From contig CACRSC010000025.1 of the NCBI GenBank assembly GCA_902651635.1, positions 90,574 through 154,573 on the forward strand: 64,000 bases of DNA, given 5' to 3'. This document shows, piece by piece, positions 11,401-21,413 of this stretch. The stretch's first letter is position 1. The number at the start of each line of letters is the position of its first letter. A program made the translations under genes and the position numbers. Below the pieces are notes generated by a model. The model ran no database searches. It had not been told where the DNA came from and saw nothing but the letters and a program-made list of their open reading frames with translations. This DNA comes from Mastigamoeba balamuthi. Lineage: Eukaryota > Evosea > Mastigamoebida > Mastigamoebidae.

Positions 11401-13809
11401 GCCCTGACATCCGTGCGCGACACCTCTGCCCCCTCTGGCCCTCTGGTGTCGACTGAAGCGGGTCGGCGCGCAGCTCTCTGGCAACGACAGCGCGGGGGAG
11501 TGGCGGGACCTACTGGAGAGCTGCGACTCGGTGCTGAGCGAGTACACGTCGGCGCCGACGGCGCTCGAGCAGGAGCGCGAGGACGCGATGGGGTGGCGGC
11601 TGTTCACGCTGGGCGAGATCGCGGCGACGGTGCCCAAGTCGGTGCCCGAGCACCTGCAGACGGTCGTCCAGGCGCTGGTGGGCACCGAGCTGTGGTCGCC
11701 CGAGGCGGGGCGCAACGTCGTGGTGCCGCCGAGCGTGCGCGCGCACGCGTTCGTGGCGCTGGGGAAGCTCTGCCTCGAGAGCGAGCGGCTGGCCAAGAAG
11801 TGCGTCGCGCTCTTCTCGCGCGAGCTCGACACGGGCAGCAGCCCCGTGATCCGCAACAACGTGATGGTCGTCATGTGCGACTTCTGCATCCGCTACACGG
11901 GCATGGTCGAGAGCTGCGTGGGCAGCATGGCGCTGGCGCTGACGGACCAGTGCAAGCCCGTGCGCCAGCAGGCGCTCTTCCTGCTCTCGCGGCTGCTGCA
12001 GGAGAGCTACCTCAAGTGGAAGGGCCCGCTCTTCTTCTACTTCCTGCGCCTCTGCGTCGACGCGGACCCCGTGCTGGCGCTGCAGGCGCAGCACTGCCTG
12101 CTGAACCTGCTGCAGGGCAAGGAGTCGATCACGTTCTTCAACCACTTTGTCGAGGCCATGTTCCACCTCAACAACTACGCCGACCACCCCGCCTACAACC
12201 ACTTTGGCGCCTTCCACCCGGGCGTCCCCCAGACAGCCCTCGCCTTCCAGTCCAGCCTCGTCGGCGGCGGCGACAAGCGGGCGTGAGTTCTTCCGCTGTC
12301 CTTTGTTGTTCCCGGGAACTCACGGCCCCCTCAATTGAATTCGTATTGCCGCTCAGCAAGAGGATGAAGATCTACGCGCTGATGCTCGGCAAGATGTCGG
12401 CCGAGCACAAGCTGATGATCGTGCAGAAGCTGACGCAGGAGGTGCTCGCCGAGGTCGTCGACGGCAACCTCCCGCTGCAGGCGGCGGCCAACGTCGTGCA
12501 GGACGCGTTCATGGTGCTCTGCTCCAAGGAGATCAAGGTCGCCAGCGCGCAGACCGAAGGCGACGAGGACGCGGCGGACCTCGCCACCCCCGACGAGCCC
12601 TCGCAGGCCTCCACCTCGCAGGCCGCCGCAGCAGCCGCGGCAGCCGCGGCCGCGGCCAAGAGCGCCCTGCTGAGCAAGATCGCCAAGAAGAACGTGGCCG
12701 AGAACGTCGTGCCGATCCTGATGAACCTCAAGCACCGCTTCGAGCGCGAGCACTCGCCGCTGCTGCGTAGCCTCGTGATGGTGCTCAAGGTGCTGATGCA
12801 GGACTACAAGAAGGAGATGCAGGACATCCTGGCGGCCAACAAGCAGCTCGCCGACGAGCTCGAGTACGACCTGCGCCAGCTCAAGGCCGGCGCGGCCCAG
12901 ACCGTCGCTGCGGCGGCCCCGCATACGCCGGGCGCTGCCCCGCGGTCGCCGTTCGTGCGGCAGATGTTCACGCCCAAGACGACGTGCGCGCGGGCCGACG
13001 TGGCGAGGATGTCGGTCGCGCGCATCAAGACGCCGCTCAAGTCGGTCGCGCGGACGGCTGCGACGCCCAGGCGGGCCTCTCTGGCGCCCGCGGCTGCGGC
13101 GGCTGCGGGGACGCCGTTCAGGACCCCGGCGCGCACGCCGGGCGGCCGTAGGACGGGCGAGGGGGCGGAGGAGGCGGCGGAGACTGCGGGGCCTGACGTT
13201 ACGCTGCCGTCGCCGTTCAGGGCGCCCAAGCCCAGGCAGTGGAACACGGGGGCTGTGCGGTACGAGGAGCCCGCGGCAGCAGAGGCGGGCGGCGAGGACG
13301 ACGAGGAGCACGAGGGAGAGGCCGGCGCCAGGGCCGAGGGCGCCGTGAAGCAGGAGGCCGGGGGAGACGACGGGGAGCAGAGCCCCGAGCAGCGCAAGCC
13401 CCGCAGAGCCAAGCGCAGCGCAGCGGCCGAGAGCGACGCAGAGGCCGCGGAGGGGCAGGAGGAGCGCGACGGCAGCGACAAGGAGGAGGAGGGCGAGCAG
13501 CAGGAGGAAGAGGAGAGGCCCAAGAGGGCCACCAAGTCGCGCGGTGCCAAGCGCGGCGTCAAGCAGGAGGAGGAGGACGAGGAGGGCGAAGAGGGCGACG
13601 AGCCAGAGGCGGAGACGCCGCAGAAGCTGCGGGTCCGCGGTGTCAAGCGGGCAGCGAGCACTCCCAAGACCAAGGCGTCGCCCGTGGCAAAGCGCAAGCG
13701 TGGCAAGAAGGACAGCGACGGCGAGGGTGGAGACGACGACGACCCGTTCGAGTTCGCGCCCCGAAAGACGCGTGGGCGCGGGCGGCCAAGAGCACAGCGG
13801 AAGAGGTAG
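8456..13809 (+). CDS. NCAPD3: Condensin II complex subunit D3
   Basis: Exons 8456-8842, 9027-9884, 9951-10164, 10218-10588, 10655-11168, 11249-11412, 11474-12282 and 12357-13809 give 1589 residues. HEAT-repeat subunit of condensin II, which compacts chromosomes with SMC2/SMC4. Diagnostic D3 blocks are ALGKLCLESERLAKK, VIRNNVMVVMCDFCIRYT, RQQALFLLSRLLQE, KWKGPLFFYFLRLCVD, KRMKIYALML and, near residue 1270, KQLADELEYDLRQL. The last 300 residues are disordered, with TP/SP sites (cyclin-kinase-like), acidic stretches and basic runs ending RKTRGRGRPRAQRKR, probably a nuclear and DNA-contact tail. The first intron uses a GC donor (gcgcgc), a one-base variant of the usual gtgcgc. The 66-bp intron 9885-9950 is in frame and could be retained. 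A polyadenylation signal AATAAA lies at 13986. Confidence 0.92.
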
Positions 13810-14601
13810 TTAAGGCAATTGAAATGCACACAAAACCCCGTGTTTTTTCTCCTGAATCGGTGGTGGCGCTGGCCACTCCTGCTTGGGCATCGCACAGTGC
13901 GAGTGGGACGGGGAAAGAGCAACAAGGCATCAGCAGACCTAGCGCTTCCGCTGCTGTGTCAGCCACCAGCGAGACCCCTTGTGGGAATAAAAAGGAGTGA
14001 AGACAGTGGTGCATAGCCTCCCGGCAGCGCACAGTGCAAATGGGACAGGAAACAGAGTGCAGAGTGCAGCAAACATCAGCAGACCTCGCGCCTCCGGTTT
14101 TGCGTTTCAAGCGACCTCCATGTGATGGAAATGAAATTCAGAGGAAGATTCGCAGAACAGTGAGGCAGCCGTCGGAAGAGCACCAGCACACGCCCGCCAG
14201 CTATGCGGCATTGATCGGCACGGCCAGCGTCCCCAGCGCTCGTACTCGCAATTTCCAGCCCCTTCCCTCACGCAGCGCTGCTGGGCGGGTGAGGAAGGAA
14301 AGGAAAATCGCCTGAAACACGGATTGTCCATCGGCGATACTACTTTTGGTCAAGGCGCTAATGTACGGTTTCTGCATCTTTGACGTCATCTGTGGACATA
14401 CCAAATCACGCATCTCGGGCAACTTGTCTGAAGGATGCGTGTGCCGGCCTAGTGTTTGTTATTCACATCCCAGCCAGTGCTCTGAGGTGTGTGTGCCCAG
14501 AGAAACGTCAACCAGCGGAGCCTGGGAAATCTCCCGGATTTGTAACATAATCTCGCCCTGTGATCCTATTTTTGCTCGTCGGAACGTCCTGCGCCCTTCC
14601 G
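13810..14601. other. Intergenic, about 790 bp
   Basis: Holds the NCAPD3 3' region with AATAAA at 13986-13991. Two short stretches near 13900 and 14030 share the words AGTGCGAGTGGGAC / AGTGCAAATGGGAC and ATCAGCAGACCT, an apparent diverged direct repeat about 130 bp apart. No coding exon or RNA gene is seen. Confidence 0.45.
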
Positions 14602-16920
14602 ATGGACAGCGTCGCTCCTGACGAGCCGTCGCGGCGCACAGCCCTTGCCCTCGACCTCCTCGACGAGGACCCGCGCGGCGGCGCGCGTCTGTCGGAGAGC
14701 GTCCGAGAACTGCGTTGGGCACTGCGGTCCTCCGTTGGCTCGGGACGGGGCCCGTTCCTGCCGTCGCTGGTGGCCCTCTGGTGCCTCCTCCCGTGGCGCC
14801 CGAGCCTCCTCGAGGCCGACGAGTGGTCCCTCATCCACCGCGAGGCTCTGCGTCGCACCGTCGACGCCTCGGCCGCGGCCACGCGTTCGCTCTGCTCGTC
14901 GTTCTTCTCGCGGCCTCTGCGCGGCGTCGCCTGGCAGCTCGTCTCCGGCGCCGCGTCGATGTTCGTCGACGGCGACTTCCCCCGAGGCGAGTCGCTGCTC
15001 CGCGGCGCTGCCGTGTGCCCCGCAGCGCTGTTCGCCGTCGGGCTCTTCCGGCAGCTGGGGCTCTTCCTCTCGCGCGACCTCGTCGAGGCCGAGGCGCTGC
15101 ACTCGGCCGCTGCGGCCCGCGGCCACGTGGGCGCCCGCGACAGCCTCGCGTTCCTCCACGCCGCGAGGGGCGACCGCGCAGGCGCCGCGCGACTGTGGGC
15201 CGAGGCGGCGGCGCTGGGCTACCCGCGGGCGCTGTTCAACTTGGGCGCCTGCCACTCGCGCGGCTTCGGCGTCGAGCGCGACGTCGCGCGGGCCCTCGAG
15301 CTGCTGCGCGCGGCCGTGTCGCTCGGCGACCAGAACGCCCCGGAGCTGCTGGCGTGGCTCTGCCCCCACGAGGTCGAGCTGCGCACGCGCGACGCCCTGC
15401 GGCTGCTCGACGCCGACGCCCGCGGGGGCTCGCAGCTCGACGAGTGCTCCCGCCAGCTGCGCCACGCGCTGGTGCTCTCGACAGAGGAGCGCGGGGGCAC
15501 GCGCTTCCTGCCGGCCCTCGTGGCGTTCTGGTCCGTCGCGCAGTGGCGGCCGGAGCTCCTACGCGGCGAGACGAGCGATGTGTTCATGAGCGCTGTGCTC
15601 CGCGAGGTCGAGCGCGCGCCGCCAGAGGCCCGCGGGCGCGCCGCGCGCTTCTTCTGGGAGTCCAAGGACGACCCCGGCCGCGACGACAGCCCCGCCTGGG
15701 CGCTCGTGGAGGGCGTTCACCGCGTCGTCGCCAACCGCGAGGCCGAGAGCGGCGTCGCGTTGCTGGAGCGCGCGCGCGAGTGCCCGGCCGCGCTGTTCTT
15801 CCTCGGGCTCTTCCGCGAGGTCGAGGGCACGTGCGTGCGCAGGGACTACGCGCTCGCGGACCGCCTGCTGGCCTCGGCCGCCGAGCTGGGCCACGTCGGC
15901 GCGCTCGTGCGGCTCGCGTACCTGCGCAGGAAGCAGGGGCTGCCGGGCGCCGTGGAGCTCTGGCAGCGGGCGGCCGACCTCGGGCACCCCGTGGCGCTCT
16001 TCCACATCGGCGCGTGCCACGAGGCCGGCGACCAGCGCCCGCGCGACCCCGCGAGGGCCGCGCAGCACTACCGCGCGGCGTCGGACAAGGGCTACGCCGA
16101 GGCGACCAACAGCCTCGCGCTCTGCTTCTTCCACGGCGACGGTGTCGAGCGCGACGTGGCCCACGCGTTCCACCTCTGGCGCGCCGCCTCGCGCTCGGGC
16201 TGCGCCGCGGCGACGACGCACCTGGGCACGTGCTACCGCGACGGCGAGGGCGTGACCCGCGACCCCGCCGAGGCCGCCCGGCTCTTCCGCGAGGCCGCGG
16301 ACCGCGGGGACGCCAACGCGCTCGTCCTGCTGGCCGAGTGCTACCAGGACGGCGCGGGCGTCGACAAGGACCCCGGGCGCGGCGTCCGGCTGCTGCGCGA
16401 GGCCGCGACGCTCGGCAGCGCCGACGCGCTGTTCCACCTGGCGCTCTCGTACGAGGACGGCAACGGCGTCTACCCGGACATCTACGAGGCCGTGCGGCTC
16501 TACCTCGAGGCCGCGGACCGCGGCCACCTCGACTCGCTCGTCAACCTCGCGCAGTGCTACAAGCGCGGCAGGGGCGTCGCCCGCGACCTCTGCGCTGCCG
16601 CCCGCTGCTACCGCCAGGCCGCGGAGCTCGGCGACACCGAGGCGCAGTACGAGCTCGGCAAGCTGCTGCGGGCCGGGGCTGAGGGCGTCGAGCGCGACTG
16701 CGAGCGTGCCGCGAGGCTCTTCGAGCAGTCGGCGGGCAGCGGCTACGCGCGGGCACGCGGGGCGCTGGGGCTCATGCGCCTGGAGGGCCAGGGCGTCGCC
16801 ATGGACGCGCGGACCGCCCGCGAGCTGCTGGCCTCTGCTGTGCTGCACACGCGGGCCAACTCGGCCTACCGCCGGGCCCTCGACACGCTGCGGGCTGCGG
16901 AGCTGCAGCAGGGGCAGTAG
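14602..16920 (+). CDS. Sel1-like repeat protein
   Basis: Single exon, 772 residues. I chose MDSVAPDEPS; an in-frame ATG at 14560 would add 14 hydrophobic residues. The protein is built of Sel1-like helical repeats, clearest from residue 180 onward: ALFNLGACHSRGFGVERD, ALCFFHGDGVERDVAHA, LLAECYQDGAGVDKDPGRG, LALSYEDGNGVYPD, LAQCYKRGRGVARDLCAA, each followed by A..L...AA..G. Two poorly conserved halves of similar start (RTALALDLLDEDPRGGARL and RDALRLLDADARGGSQL) suggest an internal duplication of a roughly 240-residue unit. Sel1 proteins form solenoids that bring other proteins together, for example in ERAD or signalling. No signal peptide or enzyme domain is seen, so the partner is unknown. 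Confidence 0.85.
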   Translation: MDSVAPDEPSRRTALALDLLDEDPRGGARLSESVRELRWALRSSVGSGRGPFLPSLVALWCLLPWRPSLLEADEWSLIHREALRRTVDASAAATRSLCSSFFSRPLRGVAWQLVSGAASMFVDGDFPRGESLLRGAAVCPAALFAVGLFRQLGLFLSRDLVEAEALHSAAAARGHVGARDSLAFLHAARGDRAGAARLWAEAAALGYPRALFNLGACHSRGFGVERDVARALELLRAAVSLGDQNAPELLAWLCPHEVELRTRDALRLLDADARGGSQLDECSRQLRHALVLSTEERGGTRFLPALVAFWSVAQWRPELLRGETSDVFMSAVLREVERAPPEARGRAARFFWESKDDPGRDDSPAWALVEGVHRVVANREAESGVALLERARECPAALFFLGLFREVEGTCVRRDYALADRLLASAAELGHVGALVRLAYLRRKQGLPGAVELWQRAADLGHPVALFHIGACHEAGDQRPRDPARAAQHYRAASDKGYAEATNSLALCFFHGDGVERDVAHAFHLWRAASRSGCAAATTHLGTCYRDGEGVTRDPAEAARLFREAADRGDANALVLLAECYQDGAGVDKDPGRGVRLLREAATLGSADALFHLALSYEDGNGVYPDIYEAVRLYLEAADRGHLDSLVNLAQCYKRGRGVARDLCAAARCYRQAAELGDTEAQYELGKLLRAGAEGVERDCERAARLFEQSAGSGYARARGALGLMRLEGQGVAMDARTARELLASAVLHTRANSAYRRALDTLRAAELQQGQ

Positions 16921-18261
16921 AGGGAATGGGGGGAGGTGGAGCGACGGCGTCCCCGTGCCCTGAAGCTGATGAGAGGGCAACAGGAGCAGTGGGCCCCGTG
17001 TCAGCAGCGCAGCAAACACGATTCTGGTATTCTTCCGCTGTGTTTCAAAAGGGCGGGCATTTCGCCGTCAGATTGCCCTGGGGGGCGCACGCCAGGCACG
17101 CCGGGCGGCCTGCGCCCCCGCAGCGGCGCCTTGCAGCACGGGGGCGCGTGTGTGGGGGGTCGGATCATTGATGGCTGCGCTGATCGCAGGGCAGAAATGC
17201 CTGCGCTGTAAGTTATGTACAGGGCGTCGCCCCGGGATACGTTCTGCGGCCCTGCGGTGCGCATGGATCTCCGCGGGTCGCCCTGGGATGGGCCCTGGGA
17301 CCGGCGGCCACGTTCCTGGGCGACGGGGCACCGAGGGGGTGGCCGAACAACGAGTTGGGGTGCAGTAGTGCACGTTTTCGTTCTGTTTGCTTGTTGGCGC
17401 CGGTGTGGGCGGGTTTCGTTTGTGGGAGACCAGGGCGCAGGCACGCCGGGCGGCCGGGGCACACGCGAGCACCGGCGGCCACGAATGGGGAGCAGACATC
17501 AGTGCACCTCCATCGGGCGCGGTTTTTTCGCGCTAGCTTTGCGACGGGCTCGAGTTCTTCCAACAGGAGCGGTCATCAGTACCGTTTTCCTCACTCGGCT
17601 CGTGCCCCTGCCGTGTCCACGCCGCTCTCTCCCTCGCGCCCCTCGGCCCCTCCGCGCGGGCCGACGTGCGATTCCCGTCCCGCGCCCCCTGTGCCCGCAG
17701 AGCACCGAGGCAGCCCGCCCCATAGAACAAACCACATTTCCGCTTGTGGTTACGCGCCCCTGGGCGATGCGCAACGCCCGTTCATCAAAACGCCTGTTCC
17801 ACCCGCTGGCCGGATCCTCCGGGGCCTGCCTGCCCCCGGGCCCACCGCGGGGGGCGCGAGCGGGGGTCGGTGTTGGGCCGTTCCCGGGCCGCCGTGTCCC
17901 TCTGCGCTGCAGCGGGTGGAGCTCCTGGGTTTTTCTCGTGATGCGGTTTTTTTCCAGAGGGCCTTTGCTGGCGGGGCTAAAAAGGAACCGATGGCGTTTC
18001 GCGGCCCGTTGGGGCCCGTCAGCGTGTTGCAGCCGACGGGCGCAGGCGGGCACGTGCTCGCGGGGTGTGGCCAAGACGTATCCCCCCTTGCGAAACCCGG
18101 TGGTGGTGACGTGTCCGTTTTTCCCTTCGGTTATAAAAGTATCTCTCTTTGCGTTTCACAAAACAAAACAACACAATGTCTGTGACTGTGCGTCTCTTTT
18201 TGTTTTTACTACCCCTCAACTCTGTTCAAGGGGAGCGTGAACTGATTATGGACGTGCTTGT
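16921..18261. other. Long intergenic stretch, 1.34 kb, with TATA-like element
   Basis: No exon is supported although both strands carry long open frames. GC content remains high. The word GCACGCCGGGCGGCC occurs twice (near 17096 and 17445). The last 140 bp hold a TATA-like TTATAAAAG at 18131-18139, with an AC-rich leader, about 130 bp before the next ATG, which is the best promoter candidate. An unrecognised non-coding RNA in this stretch cannot be excluded. Confidence 0.4.
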
Positions 18262-20353
18262 ATGGCGGCGGTTTTTTCTCCGTGGGTGTTGGCGGGTCTG
18301 CAGCAGATGGCGCGGCAGCACTACGAGGCCCTCGTAGAGGTCAACTACGGGCCACTGATGACCATCGCCGAGACGGCCCCGGCGCCCGTCTACGCGCGGC
18401 GCTGGTGCGTCGACGACATGAAGAAGGGGTTCTTCGTGGAGCTCAAGGGCGTGCAGGGCTGGTGGCTCGTCTACGACAGGCAGCACAGGTGCGCACGAAT
18501 GCGAGAAAAACTCATTAAAAAACGCACCACACGCAATTTTTCCCCAGTGGAAAACCGCGCAGCAGAAGTGCGAAAGCAGAGCACATCTCTGCCCGCTCCG
18601 TGCTTGTTTCGTGCATTCCTCATCCGCTTTTTCCTCACCGCTTCTTCTTTGTAAAAGTGCCCCACACACGTTTCTTCCCCCCCCCGTCTCTTATACGCCG
18701 CGCGTGCACAGCACAGAGACACACGCACACGCACCTGTGCACATCTCATGCCTGACCTTCCGGGGTGTTGGCCAAACTGGAGCGCAGGTCCAGGCGGAAC
18801 GGAGGCGAGCTGTTCACGCTGCAGCGCTTCGTCAGGATTAACGGAGTGCTGCACCCTACGTGCGCATCCCCCCCTCCGCTTTTTCCACCGTTTCTCCTCG
18901 GTTTTCCTGCCCTTTGAAATCGTGGCTTGCGGGTGTGCGGGGTTGTGTGGTGGTGGAACTCGCTGAAAGATGGCGGAAATGTCCCGCGCACCCCTGTCAC
19001 GCGGTGCCTGGCTTCTTTTTTGCGCCTCTGGGTTGTCTGTGCCCCTTACATCGGCTGGCCCGCCCATTCGTGCCACCCCAGCAACCTCTGGAACACGGCC
19101 GCCAGCATCAAGGACACGTGGGACGGCGCCCCGAGGCCTGTCGTGTGGGGTGCGCACTGCATTACCCCCACCGGGTGTGGGTTTTTTCATGGCCTCGTCT
19201 GGATACCGTTTCCTAACGCCCCGTTTTTCGTTTTCTTCCCTCTTTTAATCCGAGGGGCCGTTTTCCTGTAAGTCCTCCGGCCCCTCTCTCTCCCCGTGCG
19301 CCTCTGCACCTCCGAATTGGTGACTCGCCCCACCAGCGCGTCCGTTTTTCCGCCCGAGATCACCGCACCTGACGGCCCCCACGCCGTGTGCTGTGCTGTG
19401 TTGTGCTCTCTGCTGCTGTCCAGCTGACAGCGTGCGGATGGACCAGCCGCTGTTCTTCGACCCGACGACAAAGAAGATCGCGGACGCCTCGCAGCTGCTC
19501 GACACGCCCAGCGCCGCAGAGCAGTTCTACAACCCCGCCGCCAAGCGCTACCGGACGCCGGCGGAACTGGTCTGGGAGGACGCCACCGTGCACCTGACGA
19601 GCCACCTCAAGAGCGAGTCGCGGGGCGCCAGCTCCAAGAGCCGCCTCAGCGCCCTCGCTGCCCGCTCGCTCTCCTCCTCCTCGGCCTCGTCCGACGCAGA
19701 GGCCGACGACGACGACGACGACGACGACGAGTGCGAGCCGCGCCCCAGGTCCTCGCCCAGGCCCTCGGCCGCTGCGCTGGAGCTCATCCCCAGCAGCCCT
19801 GTGAGAAGAGATTTTCCCCTCCGCCATCGCTTGATTCTTTTTCCGGGCTGGCGCTCAATTCCGAACCCAACCCCCGAAACCAAAACGAAAACAGAGCGGA
19901 CACAGGGGCGGCGAGAGCCCCTACGACGCGTTCCAGAGGTTCAAGGGCGTGGGGGACGTGCTGTCGCTGTCGATCCGCGACGCGCTCGAGTCGCTGATGG
20001 CCGCGGGCAGCGCAAGCGTGTCGGACGAGGACAGGCAGATATTCCGCTCCATCTCGATGGCCCTGCGCTACTTTGCCCGCCTCTGCCGCTCCGAGGCCGA
20101 CGTGCCCGAGAGCGTCGACGAGTGGATCAACAAGCTGATACACCACGGGCCCCCGGCGGTCACGCGGTGCTTCACGCTGCTCAAGAAGCAGCTCGGATGG
20201 CCGCAGCCCAAGTTCCTGCTGCTCCTGCAGGTCACCGACCGCCTCATCGACCGCGCCTTCTGCTCCGCGCTGGCCCCCACCGAGGCCACGCTCTCGCAGT
20301 GCGAGGCCTGCGCCATGATGATGGAGGCCATCGCCAACGGCGCCTGGTCGTAG
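18262..20353 (+). CDS. Unrecognised 400-residue protein with acidic linker
   Basis: Exons 18262-18488, 18788-18859, 19082-19149, 19424-19800 and 19895-20353 join in frame, each bounded by gtgcgc-, gtgaga- and cag-type sites. The N-terminal 120 residues (ARRWCVDDMKKGFFVELKG, GELFTLQRFVRINGVLHP, TNLWNTAASIKDTW) look like a compact mixed alpha/beta domain rich in Trp. A middle region (DQPLFFDPTTKKIADASQ ... YRTPAELVWEDATVHLTSHL) leads to Ser-rich and poly-Asp low-complexity sequence, then a helical C-terminal domain (DRQIFRSISMALRYFARLCR, TRCFTLLKKQLGWPQPKFLL). No signal peptide or membrane helix, so probably cytosolic or nuclear. I recognise no family. Short terminal exons make the N-terminal half less certain than the last two exons. 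Confidence 0.6.
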
Positions 20354-20744
20354 AGGACTCTGGCGTCGGGGGCGTTCCACGGATTGGGAGCCCGTCTCCG
20401 ATCTCCGGCAGCGCAGTCCGCGAGGGGCGGCACAGCGGCCCTCCCGCCTCCGTTTTCCCCCTGGCGCCTCCCCTTCAGCAACCCCAAGGGAGAGGAGGCA
20501 GGGGGGCAGGAGGGAGGCCGCGTCCGCCCCTCCGGACTGCTTTTAGTTTAGTTTCAGGTGGTTCAGAGAGCCCCGGTTTAGTGTAGATTCCAACCCTAAC
20601 TTAAAGCCCACCCACAAACGTTCAGCGGTTCGAATTACTCGGACAGGCAAGAACAACAACGAGCGGGTTTATTTTCCCATGGACATTCTGCAGCGTGGTT
20701 TCGAATTCGGACCCGAATTCGACTTAGAATTTTGGCTGTGCGTC
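20354..20744. other. Convergent intergenic, 390 bp
   Basis: Lies between two convergent genes. Pyrimidine/purine-skewed sequence follows the stop codon, then an AT-richer patch (TTTAGTTTAGTTTCAGG, CCCGGTTTAGTGTAG) that probably contains the 3' ends of both transcripts. Nothing coding is seen. Confidence 0.4.
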
Positions 20745-21230
20745 TTAGAGTGCGAAGTTGAGGGCAACTCCGCGAAAGAGCTCGACGCCGCCCGCGGCCC
20801 TGCTGCACGCAGCGAGCAGCGCGTCGTGCCAGAGCAGCACAGCGGCCGAGGCGACGGCCGTGAGCGCAGTCGCGAGGACCGCGAGGACCGCCGAGGCGCC
20901 GGGGCCGGCGAGCACGACGTCGGCGGCCGCGGAGACGCAGAGCGACGCCGAGCCCGCGCAGACGACGAGCAGCGCCAGGCCGACCTCGCGGCGCCGCAGC
21001 AGCTCCAGGACGCAGAGCACGGGCACCGCCAGCACGCCCGCGAGCGCCGGGGAGGCCGCGAACGCTGCCAGCGAGGCGGCGAGGCCCACGGCCGCGAGCG
21101 ACGCCGTCGCCAAGTCCCCGCGGGCCGCGAGGCTCCGCGTGCACTCGGCAAACGACCCCAACGCCACCCCCGACGCCAGCTCCGCGATCCTGCGCGCGCA
21201 GGGTGAGGCGCGCAATCGAGGGGAGGTCAT
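20745..21230 (-). CDS. Small multi-pass membrane protein, unrecognised
   Basis: Open frame of 161 residues from ATG at 21230. Hydrophobic segments suggest four membrane helices: AELASGVALGSFAEC region, LATASLAAVGLAASLAAFAA, LAGVLAVPVLCVLELL, then LALLVVCAGSASLCVSAAA and LAVLATALTAVASAAVLL (the last two may make five in all). The ends face charged residues (LLRRREVG). The sequence before residue 15 contains a good acceptor (gcgcgcag) so the true start may be in an unseen upstream exon. No family is recognised; 4-TM MARVEL-like or tetraspan proteins are possible by shape only. It is convergent with the preceding gene and head to head with the F-box gene, 183 bp apart. Confidence 0.5.
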   Translation of the reverse strand: MTSPRLRASPCARRIAELASGVALGSFAECTRSLAARGDLATASLAAVGLAASLAAFAASPALAGVLAVPVLCVLELLRRREVGLALLVVCAGSASLCVSAAADVVLAGPGASAVLAVLATALTAVASAAVLLWHDALLAACSRAAGGVELFRGVALNFAL

Positions 21231-21413
21231 TCCCGCACATCCCCGTGTCGCCCCCTGTTTTTTAATGTTTGGTTTTGCTTTCCCGGCTGTTTCGCAGCGC
21301 ACGTTGGGGAGGTTTATTCGTTTTCGTTCCGGCGCGCAAATAATATCCAGCAATCTGACCCGATTCGGTTTGCTTGACGGTTGTGCATCATCGTCGCGTT
21401 GGGGGGGCACAAC

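Noticed and set aside
14715-16682. 655-residue frame overlapping the Sel1 gene, and the 486-residue minus-strand frame at 15559-17019
   Set aside because: Alternate-frame shadows of the Sel1 repeats; periodicity comes from the repeat, not from coding in these frames.
17215-18240. Overlapping frames of 341 and 276 residues in the 1.3-kb gap
   Set aside because: No family similarity, overlapping frames on both strands, stops not separated by plausible splice sites.
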